From positions 1 through 5,718 of the forward strand of contig CAJOOL010000212.1 of assembly GCA_905236115.1 (NCBI GenBank): DNA of 5,718 nt, read 5' to 3'. This document shows positions 1 through 5,192 of this stretch, piece after piece. This DNA comes from an uncultured Endomicrobiia bacterium (GTDB lineage: Bacteria; Elusimicrobiota; Endomicrobiia; Endomicrobiales; Endomicrobiaceae). A program made the translations under genes and the position numbers. The notes beneath the pieces are model-generated. The model did no database searches, was not told the DNA's origin, and saw only the letters and a list, made by a program, of their open reading frames with translations. Numbering within the stretch: the first letter of the stretch is position 1; each line of letters starts with the position of its first letter.

Positions 1-426
1 GGTAAAACCGACAGGCTTGCATGTATGGCTTACGGCTGTATGCAGACCTACCCCAAAGATACTTTGGCCGACAGGCTGAAATTTATTTTTACCGAAACGC
101 AAAAAATTGTAGACAGATATAAGCCCGAAGTTGTTGCTATGGAAGAAATCTTTTTTTTAAAAGGTTCCAAAGTCATAGCAACAATCGGGCAGGCCAGAGG
201 TGCTTTAATCTCGGCCGTGGTAACCAAAGACCTTCCTTTGTTTGAGTATAATCCCAGAACGATTAAAATGGCATTGACGGGTTACGGGCTTGCCGATAAA
301 CATCAAATGCAGCATATGGTTAAAACTATGCTCGGTCTTAAAGAAATTCCCAAACCCGACGATGCGGCGGATGCTCTGGCAATGGCAATTTGCCACATAA
401 ATACACACAGGTTTCAGCGTGTCTGA
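1..426 (+). CDS. ruvC: Crossover junction endodeoxyribonuclease RuvC (5' partial)
   Basis: RuvC is the dimeric, metal-dependent nuclease that cuts Holliday junctions brought to it by RuvAB during recombination and repair. The frame is open from base 1, so the gene enters from outside the window; the ATG at 25 lies inside the fold and is not the true start. Numbering from that Met, the visible family motifs are VVAMEE (catalytic Glu at 40, equivalent to E. coli Glu66), GQARG (55-59), the FEYNPRTIK segment (73-81), the KHQMQHMVK helix and PKPDDAADALAMAICH, whose Asp113 and Asp116 match E. coli Asp138 and Asp141. The first catalytic Asp, near residue 7 of the family, and roughly 25-30 N-terminal residues are missing only because of the window edge. 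The 3' end is intact (TGA at 424-426). No ruvA or ruvB follows; an ACT-domain gene starts 29 nt downstream, probably in the same transcript. Confidence 0.96.
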   Translation, partial: GKTDRLACMAYGCMQTYPKDTLADRLKFIFTETQKIVDRYKPEVVAMEEIFFLKGSKVIATIGQARGALISAVVTKDLPLFEYNPRTIKMALTGYGLADKHQMQHMVKTMLGLKEIPKPDDAADALAMAICHINTHRFQRV

Positions 427-444
427 ACAGGGGACATTTTTACC

Positions 445-449
445 GGAGG
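445..449 (+). promoter_or_regulatory. Ribosome binding site GGAGG for the ACT-domain gene
   Basis: GGAGG lies 6 nt before the ATG at 456. It decides the start: the frame stays open upstream to an ATG at 390, but that would overlap the end of ruvC, lacks such a site, and adds 22 residues not expected before the first ACT domain. Confidence 0.8.
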
Positions 450-455
450 CGGAAA

Positions 456-998
456 ATGAATAACATTTTATCTTTATCGGCAATAGGAAAAGACAGAACA
501 GGAATTGTATGTTCCGTATCAAAAGTTCTTTTTGAACTCGGCTGTAATATTGAAGATTCCACAATGACGCTTTTGGGCGGACAGTTTGCCGTTATTCTTC
601 TTCTTTCCTGCCCTGAAAATTCCGATATGGCAAAAATTAAATCAAAGTTAAAATCTTCTTTAAAAAATCTTGATTTGGCTGTTTCGGTAAATGAAGTTGA
701 CAATTCCGGAAAAGATAAAAAAATTTGCGGTGATTATGTTATTGCCGTTTACGGTGCCGATAAATCCGGAATAGTTTATAATATCAGTAAATATTTGGCG
801 GACAATAAAATTAATATTACCGATGTCCAGACCAAAATTTCCGGTAAAGCAAAAAACGGTAAAGTTTATATTATGCTTTTGGAAGTTGTCGTTCCGAAAA
901 GTTTGAATATTGAAGAATTTAAACATTATTTACAGCATTTGGCACAGGAGTTAAATGTAGAAATTTTCGTAAATCAAGCCGATACGGATTCAATTTAA
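456..998 (+). CDS. Tandem ACT-domain regulatory protein, GcvR-like
   Basis: This 180-residue protein consists almost only of two ACT domains. The first spans about residues 3-78, with GKDRTGIV at 11-18 in the ligand-binding turn. The second spans about 92-172, with the matching GADKSGIV at 100-107, followed by a helix and NITDVQTK (120-127). The arrangement and length match the GcvR family (glycine cleavage system transcriptional repressor and relatives). ACT domains generally bind amino acids, often glycine or serine. In E. coli GcvR acts by binding the activator GcvA; no GcvA or glycine-cleavage gene is visible here, so the target is unknown and gcvR is not assigned. There is no DNA-binding or membrane segment. 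The gene sits 29 nt after ruvC and 3 nt before def, which suggests cotranscription. The family call is firm; the physiological role is inferred. Confidence 0.85.
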   Translation: MNNILSLSAIGKDRTGIVCSVSKVLFELGCNIEDSTMTLLGGQFAVILLLSCPENSDMAKIKSKLKSSLKNLDLAVSVNEVDNSGKDKKICGDYVIAVYGADKSGIVYNISKYLADNKINITDVQTKISGKAKNGKVYIMLLEVVVPKSLNIEEFKHYLQHLAQELNVEIFVNQADTDSI

Positions 999-1001
999 AA
1001 T

Positions 1002-1502
1002 ATGCCGCAGTTAAATATTATTACTATACCCAATCCCATACTTAAGCAAAAAAGTTTGCCGGTTAAAGAGATAAATAAAGACGTTAGAGAGCTCATATCC
1101 GGTATGCGTGAAATTATGCTTTCTTCTTCTCACTGTGTCGGCATTGCGGCGGTGCAAGTGGGAGTGCTTGTAAGGATTGTTTTGGCTGACGTTTCTTTAA
1201 ATCCGAAACCTCACCATAACAACGGGTTTCTTGTTATGATAAATCCGGAGATAACTTATTCGTCGGGTAAACTTAAGTCCAGAGAGGGCTGTCTCAGCGT
1301 GCCGGACTTTACGGGAAACGTCGTCAGAAAAAATAAAATAGAAGTAATATATACCGATATTGACGGAAAAGAACAGATATTAAAAACGCACGGATTTGAA
1401 TCTATTGTCATTCAACACGAGATAGACCATTTGGACGGTTTTGTTTTTCTTGACAGAGTTTGTTCCTTAAAAACTGACATATTCAGAAGGCTGGAAGATT
1501 AG
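1002..1502 (+). CDS. def: Peptide deformylase
   Basis: The enzyme is a cytoplasmic metalloprotease that removes the formyl group from N-formylmethionine on nascent proteins. All three signature motifs are present in the 166-residue product: motif I CVGIAAVQ (45-52), motif II EGCLS (95-99, metal-ligand Cys97) and motif III HEIDH (139-143, metal ligands His139 and His143, catalytic Glu140). Between them, VRKNKIEVIYTDIDG (108-122) is the usual connecting strand region, and FLDRV near the C-terminus is also typical. Length is normal. Motif I departs slightly from consensus: its first Gly is Cys45, and the usual Pro before the Gln (or Thr in E. coli) is Val51. The start at 1002 gives the expected N-terminus but has only a weak upstream purine stretch; it lies 3 nt after the ACT gene's stop, so translational coupling is likely. 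The common partner fmt is not adjacent. Confidence 0.96.
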   Translation: MPQLNIITIPNPILKQKSLPVKEINKDVRELISGMREIMLSSSHCVGIAAVQVGVLVRIVLADVSLNPKPHHNNGFLVMINPEITYSSGKLKSREGCLSVPDFTGNVVRKNKIEVIYTDIDGKEQILKTHGFESIVIQHEIDHLDGFVFLDRVCSLKTDIFRRLED

Positions 1503-1524
1503 AAAATTTGAAGCAGTCTTGCCG

Positions 1525-1553
1525 TTTACAGTTGTTGCAGTTTATTATATATT
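1525..1553 (+). promoter_or_regulatory. Candidate sigma70-type promoter for cca
   Basis: A -35 box TTTACA (1525-1530, 5 of 6 to TTGACA) is separated by exactly 17 nt from a -10 box TATATT (1548-1553, 5 of 6 to TATAAT). Transcription would begin near 1560 and give the cca gene a leader of about 90-120 nt containing the repeats and palindrome described below. The site follows the def stop, as expected for a new transcription unit. It is a consensus match only. Confidence 0.5.
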
Positions 1554-1605
1554 GCCGTTAGTCGTTGTCGTTCATTGTACATTATACATTGTAAATTGCC
1601 GTTAG
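1551..1605 (+). repeat. Duplicated 11-mer ATTGCCGTTAG
   Basis: ATTGCCGTTAG occurs at 1551-1561 and again at 1595-1605, 44 nt apart start to start. A near copy, TTGCCGTTTA, lies at 1519-1528, and TTGCCGT recurs in the other large spacer at 3200-3206. The copies bracket the heptamer tract and suggest that this spacer grew by duplication of short units. Confidence 0.6.
1573..1593 (+). repeat. Tandem 7-bp repeat, three units
   Basis: Three head-to-tail heptamers: units 1 and 3 are CATTGTA (1573-1579, 1587-1593) and unit 2 is CATTATA (1580-1586, one mismatch). A smaller tandem, GTCGTT twice, directly precedes it at 1561-1572. The pattern fits slipped-strand expansion. It lies in the predicted cca leader. 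Confidence 0.65.
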
Positions 1606-1611
1606 CCTGTC

Positions 1612-1636
1612 ATCCCCGAGTGTCTTTGTCGGGGAT
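1612..1636. repeat. Palindromic element, possible dispersed REP-like repeat
   Basis: The 8-bp arms ATCCCCGA (1612-1619) and TCGGGGAT (1629-1636) are perfect inverted copies around a 9-nt loop. The element is markedly more GC-rich than its surroundings. CATCCCCGA-type arms recall dispersed palindromes found in many copies in several bacterial genomes, especially symbionts; whether this one is multicopy cannot be seen here. No T-run follows, so it is not a typical intrinsic terminator. In RNA it would form a hairpin just ahead of the cca start. Confidence 0.55.
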
Positions 1637-1666
1637 CTCGCAGTTCAGTAATGATTACGGAAGATT

Positions 1667-1672
1667 GGAAGA
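1667..1672 (+). promoter_or_regulatory. Ribosome binding site favouring the 1678 start of cca
   Basis: GGAAGA ends 5 nt before the ATG at 1678. The earlier in-frame ATG at 1651 has only GGGGA from the palindrome arm, 15 nt away, so the later start is preferred. The match is modest. Confidence 0.45.
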
Positions 1673-1677
1673 ATAAA

Positions 1678-3135
1678 ATGCAGAATATTATAAATCAAAT
1701 TATAAACATTTCCGAACAATTAAATAACGAAGTTTTTCTTGTCGGCGGATACTTGCGTGACTTATTGCTGAAAAAAACATCTTTTGATATGGATTTGGCG
1801 GTGTCAAAAGATGCCAAAAAATTTTCCAAACTTATTGCCGAAAAATTCAACGGCAAGTCCGTTATTCTTCACGAAGATACTCAGACTTACAGAGTGATTT
1901 TATTTAATAATCCTCATTTGAAATTCATTGATATTTCTCTTATGCAGGGAGAAAACATTGAGCAGGATTTGCAAAAAAGAGATTTTACCGTCAATGCGTT
2001 TGCACTGAATATTAAAAATTTTCAAAGAATAAAAAATAATTTAATTGATAACTTTCAAGGCTTAAAGGACTTAAAAAACAAAAAAATAAAAGCCGTTTCA
2101 AAAGATACTTTTAAAGACGATCCTTTAAGAATTCTTAGGGCTTTCAGAATTGCATGCGAATATAAATTTAATGTAGAAAAAGAAACTTTGAAACTTATTA
2201 AAAAAAGCGTTTCTTCTTTGTCAGAAATTGCTCCTGAAAGAATAAGAGTTGAATTTTTCAGAATACTGGAAAACGATAATTCTTCTTTCTATCTTTCCGT
2301 TATGGACGATACGGGTATTTTGGAACAACTGTTTCCCGTGATAACCGTTATGAAGCATTCGGCAAAAAATTTTTATTATCATCCCAAAGGTTTGTTTCAG
2401 CATTGTTTTCAAACTTATGAAGCTGTTGAAAAAATTCTTGCCAAACGGGATAGGTATTTTTCAAAATCAAAAGATTTTCTTAATAAACATTTTGAAGAAA
2501 AATTTCCCGATGATATTACAAGGAAAAGTTTATTAAAATTTTCCGCACTTTTTCACGACTGTGCCAAGCCCGAATGTGCTCAAAAAGTCGGCAGAAAAAT
2601 GAGATTTTTCGGACATGAAGAACTTGGTGCCAAAAAAGCTGTGCAGATTCTTCAAAAACTTGCCGTAAGCAAAAAAGAAAGAATGATTGTTAAAAAGACC
2701 ATACAGGAACACATGCGACCTTCCAATTTAACCAAAGTCCCCGTTGTTACGGTAAAAGCACAACACAGACTTTTCCGAGACTTGAAAGAAAATACTCCTG
2801 ATATTTTAATGCTGGCAATGGCGGATTGGCATTCCTACAGAACTTTAAAAATAAAAGTATATCCAAATGCTGTTTTAAAGCGTCAGGAAAAGACCGTTGC
2901 CGATATGATATTTAACTATTTTGAATTTATTAATCAAAAACCGAAAGAGAAAATTATAGACGGATATGATTTGATGAAAGCATTTAAGCTCAAGCCCGGT
3001 AAGATTATAGGGGAACTTTTAAGATATATTGATACACTTCAGGAAGACGGAAAAGTAAAAGATAAAAAGCAGGCTCTTTATTTTGCCAAAGGTTACTTAA
3101 ATGTAATTAAGGAAAAAGAAAAAAATGCCGTTTGA
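1678..3135 (+). CDS. cca: CCA tRNA nucleotidyltransferase / poly(A) polymerase family protein with HD domain
   Basis: This class II nucleotidyltransferase most likely builds or repairs the CCA 3' end of tRNAs from CTP and ATP. In the 485-residue product, LVGGYLRD (21-28) and the metal-binding DxD (Asp37, Asp39) form the catalytic head. RDFTVNA (101-107), the base-recognition motif DDPLR (147-151, the EDxxR equivalent) and ERIRVEFFRIL in the neck follow. The C-terminal half has an HD domain: YYHPKGLFQH with His242, FHDCAK with His293-Asp294, and FFGHEELGAKKA. HD domains in CCA enzymes such as E. coli Cca give phosphohydrolase activities. An in-frame ATG at 1651 would add nine residues; 1678 is preferred for its ribosome binding site and because it gives the usual distance to LVGG. 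The sequence cannot exclude a CC-adding, A-adding or poly(A) polymerase specificity. It appears monocistronic, between its own promoter and a terminator. Confidence 0.9.
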   Translation: MQNIINQIINISEQLNNEVFLVGGYLRDLLLKKTSFDMDLAVSKDAKKFSKLIAEKFNGKSVILHEDTQTYRVILFNNPHLKFIDISLMQGENIEQDLQKRDFTVNAFALNIKNFQRIKNNLIDNFQGLKDLKNKKIKAVSKDTFKDDPLRILRAFRIACEYKFNVEKETLKLIKKSVSSLSEIAPERIRVEFFRILENDNSSFYLSVMDDTGILEQLFPVITVMKHSAKNFYYHPKGLFQHCFQTYEAVEKILAKRDRYFSKSKDFLNKHFEEKFPDDITRKSLLKFSALFHDCAKPECAQKVGRKMRFFGHEELGAKKAVQILQKLAVSKKERMIVKKTIQEHMRPSNLTKVPVVTVKAQHRLFRDLKENTPDILMLAMADWHSYRTLKIKVYPNAVLKRQEKTVADMIFNYFEFINQKPKEKIIDGYDLMKAFKLKPGKIIGELLRYIDTLQEDGKVKDKKQALYFAKGYLNVIKEKEKNAV

Positions 3136-3212
3136 GTTTAGGAAATGCTCATTCAGAATTAATCGGCGTTTTCTTAAATAAAAAATAGTTTTTCCGCCGT
3201 TGCCGTATCAAA

Positions 3213-3266
3213 CTTCTCAGCTTCTCAGCTCTCTCAGCTTATCAACTACCGTTGTCAGCTTCTCAG
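3213..3266 (+). repeat. CTTCTCAG short-repeat tract
   Basis: CTTCTCAG occurs twice in tandem (3213-3220, 3221-3228), then a 9-nt variant CTCTCTCAG (3229-3237), a degenerate unit beginning CTTATCA (3238), and a further exact CTTCTCAG at 3259-3266 preceded by GTCAG. The units are too short and too close for a CRISPR array. The tract is noncoding and lies between the cca stop and the terminator, so it would be in the cca 3' untranslated region. Confidence 0.65.
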
Positions 3267-3267
3267 C

Positions 3268-3292
3268 CAAAAAATCGCTTTGCGATTTTTTG
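3268..3292 (+). terminator. Intrinsic terminator after cca
   Basis: An 11-bp perfect stem (3268-3278 with 3282-3292) closes on a TTT loop at 3279-3281. The core is ATCGC/GCGAT flanked by six A on the left arm and six T on the right arm, so it could act as a terminator in either direction. With no opposing gene nearby, ending the cca transcript and insulating yggS is its likely job. Confidence 0.7.
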
Positions 3293-3295
3293 CTC

Positions 3296-3324
3296 TTCCC
3301 AAAAATTTAAAAATTTGATATAAT
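3296..3324 (+). promoter_or_regulatory. Extended -10 promoter for yggS-proC
   Basis: A perfect TATAAT (3319-3324) is preceded by TG at 3316-3317, giving the extended -10 form TGATATAAT. TTCCCA at 3296-3301 matches the -35 consensus at 4 of 6 positions with an optimal 17-nt spacer. The spacer contains AAAAATTT twice in tandem (3301-3316), an A-tract arrangement that may bend the DNA. Transcription should start around 3331-3332, only about 3-4 nt before the yggS start codon. Confidence 0.7.
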
Positions 3325-3334
3325 AATATAGATT

Positions 3335-4024
3335 GTGAGTACTATAGCCCGTAATATTATTGATATAAAAGAAAGAATATTAAAAGCAGCAAACGGCACG
3401 GATGTAAAGCTGATTGCTGTTACGAAAACTTTTTCGGCCGACTGCGTAAAAGAGGCTTTGTCTTATGTCACCGATATAGCGGAAAGCAAAATACAGGAAG
3501 CATTGCCGAAATTTGAAATCCTTTCCGACAGCTTGAAAAATATCAATAAACATTTTATCGGACATTTGCAGTCTAATAAAGCTAAAAAAGCGGTTTTGAA
3601 TTTTGATTTGATTCAGTCTTTGGATAGTATAAACTTGGCTAAGGATATCAATAGACATGCAGGCGAAGCCGGAAAAATTCAGAACTGTTTGATAGAATTG
3701 AAAGTTTCTTTTGAAGAAAGTAAATTCGGTGCAAGCGAAGAAGCGGTTTTAAAAATATATGATTACTGCCGTCAAAACTGTCAAAATATTTCAATTAACG
3801 GGCTTATGACAATAGCTCCGTATTTTGAAGATAAACAGCAGGTAAGGCCTTACTTTAAAAAGGCTTACAAAATATTTGAAAATATGCAAAAAATAAAAAA
3901 CGACGGCAATTTTAAAATTTTGTCTATGGGTATGTCGGGCGATTTTGAAGTTGCAATACAAGAGGGTGCGAATATGGTAAGAATAGGAACTGCCGTATTC
4001 GGGGAGAGAAATTATGATAAGTAA
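3335..4024 (+). CDS. yggS: YggS/PROSC family PLP-homeostasis protein
   Basis: Members of this family (COG0325; E. coli YggS, human PLPBP) bind pyridoxal 5'-phosphate without known catalysis and maintain vitamin B6 and amino-acid balance. The 229-residue protein has the normal single alanine-racemase-like barrel length. Lys31 in LIAVTKT is the PLP-binding lysine. Further landmarks are HFIGHLQSNKAK, the SFEESKFG strand, GLMTIAPYF, and the C-terminal SMGMSGDFEVAI and VRIGTAVFG phosphate-binding segments. The usual FGEN loop reads IAES (48-51), a mild divergence. The start is GTG: an in-frame TAG at 3329-3331 leaves only one codon (ATT) before it, and the N-terminus aligns with the family. There is no Shine-Dalgarno sequence, and the promoter lies immediately upstream, so translation may be nearly leaderless. 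The last 11 nt overlap proC, consistent with cotranscription and coupling. Confidence 0.95.
   Translation: MSTIARNIIDIKERILKAANGTDVKLIAVTKTFSADCVKEALSYVTDIAESKIQEALPKFEILSDSLKNINKHFIGHLQSNKAKKAVLNFDLIQSLDSINLAKDINRHAGEAGKIQNCLIELKVSFEESKFGASEEAVLKIYDYCRQNCQNISINGLMTIAPYFEDKQQVRPYFKKAYKIFENMQKIKNDGNFKILSMGMSGDFEVAIQEGANMVRIGTAVFGERNYDK
4003..4007 (+). promoter_or_regulatory. Ribosome binding site GGAGA for proC inside yggS
   Basis: GGAGA, within the purine run GGGGAGAGAA, lies 6 nt before the proC ATG at 4014 and inside the last codons of yggS. It supports the overlapping start. Confidence 0.7.
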
Positions 4025-4832
4025 AAAATTTTATGATAAAAAGATTGTTTTTATCGGTTCGGGGAATATGGCCGAGGCTATAATATCCGGTTTTGTAAAA
4101 TACGATATAGTAAAAAGATCAAATATAGTCTGCAACGATATTTCAGCCGAAAGATTACAGGTTATATCGCAAAAATATGCGGTAACAGTAGAGCAGAATA
4201 AGTTTGATGCATTAAAAGATGCCGATGTTGTTTTTCTTGCCATAAAGCCTCAGCAGTTTAAGTCCGTTTTGGATGAATATTCAAAAGAAATTGCAAAAGC
4301 CAAAATTATCGTAACCATAGCTGCAGGCATTACTACGGAATTTGTGGAAGAAAATACTTCCAAAAAAGCCGTTATAGTTAGAGTAATGCCAAATACCCCG
4401 GCATTGGTAGGTAAAGGTGCCATAGCAGTATGCGGCGGGAAAAATGCATCAAAAGAAGTTGTCAGCGATATTGCCGATCTTTTTTCCGTCATAGGAAGAG
4501 TGGTAAAAGTTGAAGAAAAATTGATTAATGCGATAACGGCTATTTCGGGTTCCGGGCCTGCTTACGTATTTTATTTTTCGGAAGTTTTAAGAAAAGCTGC
4601 GGAAAAGTTGGGACTTGATGAAGATATCGCAAGAGATTTGGTTTATCAGACCATATACGGTTCCGGAAAAATGCTTATAGAAAGCGGATTGGAAGATGTT
4701 ACTTTAAGAAAGAATGTTACTTCGCCCGGCGGAACAACGCAGAAAGCTATGGAAGTGTTTTTAAATAGTGATTTTTCGGATATTATTTTTAATGCAGTAG
4801 AAAAAGCTGAAAAAAGAGCCGAAGAACTTTAA
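4014..4832 (+). CDS. proC: Pyrroline-5-carboxylate reductase
   Basis: ProC reduces 1-pyrroline-5-carboxylate to L-proline with NAD(P)H, the last step of proline synthesis, in the cytoplasm. The 272-residue length is standard. The N-terminal Rossmann fold shows IVFIGSGNMAEAI (11-23) and VVFLAIKPQ; then come VRVMPNTPALVG (motif around 125-129), and in the C-terminal dimerisation and active-site domain AISGSGPAYVF (SGSGPAY at 178-184) and the signature NVTSPGGTT (TSPGGTT at 236-242). No key residue is missing. It overlaps the end of yggS by 11 nt, and a gene of the DUF167 family follows after 47 nt. The pairing with yggS is conserved across many bacteria and fits YggS's role in keeping PLP and amino-acid pools balanced. 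No proA or proB is visible in the window. Confidence 0.97.
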   Translation: MISKKFYDKKIVFIGSGNMAEAIISGFVKYDIVKRSNIVCNDISAERLQVISQKYAVTVEQNKFDALKDADVVFLAIKPQQFKSVLDEYSKEIAKAKIIVTIAAGITTEFVEENTSKKAVIVRVMPNTPALVGKGAIAVCGGKNASKEVVSDIADLFSVIGRVVKVEEKLINAITAISGSGPAYVFYFSEVLRKAAEKLGLDEDIARDLVYQTIYGSGKMLIESGLEDVTLRKNVTSPGGTTQKAMEVFLNSDFSDIIFNAVEKAEKRAEEL

Positions 4833-4863
4833 AAAAACTTTAATATTATTATAATTATTTTTT

Positions 4864-4871
4864 AAAGGAGG
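4864..4871 (+). promoter_or_regulatory. Strong Shine-Dalgarno AAAGGAGG for yggU
   Basis: AAAGGAGG, a near-perfect anti-16S match and the strongest such site in the window, stands 8 nt before the ATG at 4880. It suggests that this small gene is translated independently of proC and at a good rate. Confidence 0.8.
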
Positions 4872-4879
4872 TTTTAAAA

Positions 4880-5143
4880 ATGATTATTAAAGTAAGAGTA
4901 ATTCCTAATTCCAAAAGAAACGAGGTTGTCAGCAGGATAGGTTCCATTTTGAGAGTTAAGATTGCCGCACCTGCCGTTGAAGGAAAAGCTAACGAAGAAT
5001 TATGCGATTACTTATCGGATTTTTTTGATGTAAACAGATCCAATATTTTGTTAAGAAAAGGCGAAAGAGGAAGAGAAAAGACCATAGAAATTACCGGCAG
5101 AACGGAAGAAGAATTGGATGAAGTTTTGGATACTATTCCCTGA
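4880..5143 (+). CDS. yggU: DUF167 / YggU family (UPF0235) protein
   Basis: This 87-residue protein belongs to the YggU/UPF0235 family, small alpha/beta proteins of unknown biochemical function found in bacteria, archaea and eukaryotes. The family signature is clear: an N-terminal strand IKVRVIPNSKRNEV, then VKIAAPAVEGKANEEL (26-41), followed by a helix, ILLRKGERGREKTIEI and a charged C-terminal helix. Length is typical. It follows proC after 47 nt and has its own strong ribosome binding site. Genes of this family often lie with yggS, yggT and proC, as in the E. coli yggS-yggT-yggU cluster; here yggT is absent. No signal peptide or membrane segment is visible. The stop TGA is followed at once by an in-frame TAA. 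Family membership is confident; no function should be inferred beyond context. Confidence 0.92.
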   Translation: MIIKVRVIPNSKRNEVVSRIGSILRVKIAAPAVEGKANEELCDYLSDFFDVNRSNILLRKGERGREKTIEITGRTEEELDEVLDTIP

Positions 5144-5192
5144 TAAATTTTTTTGTAAAATAAAATAATAAAATAATTTAAAGAGTATATCT

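Noticed and set aside
25..27. ATG at 25 as the start of ruvC
   Set aside because: The frame is open to base 1 and the upstream residues continue the RuvC alignment; starting here would remove the first catalytic Asp strand.
390..455. Longer N-terminus for the ACT protein from ATG 390
   Set aside because: It would overlap ruvC and add 22 basic residues without family support; GGAGG at 445-449 points to ATG 456.
205..926. Antisense open frames opposite ruvC and the ACT gene
   Set aside because: They mirror strongly supported genes, resemble no family and have no convincing start signals. The same applies to antisense frames at 2221-2412, 3380-3658, 4031-4492 and 5369-5566.
1612..1636. Palindrome as the def terminator
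   Set aside because: It lacks a T-run on either side, is over 100 nt after def and lies downstream of the predicted cca promoter.
3164..3199. CGGCG/CGCCG inverted repeat just after cca
   Set aside because: Only 5 bp of stem with a 26-nt AT-rich loop; the hairpin at 3268-3292 is a much better terminator.
3213..3266. CRISPR array
   Set aside because: Repeat units are 8-9 nt and nearly contiguous, with no spacers of CRISPR size and no cas genes.
4828..4855. Promoter before yggU (TTTAAA, 16 nt, TATAAT)
   Set aside because: The -10 box is perfect but lies in a run of A and T where such a match is expected by chance, and the -35 box is weak; kept only as a possibility.
5144..5192. Promoter or terminator between yggU and the MtnA-like gene
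   Set aside because: The spacer is nearly all A and T; there is no GC stem, and TTGTAA at 5153-5158 has no properly spaced -10 box.
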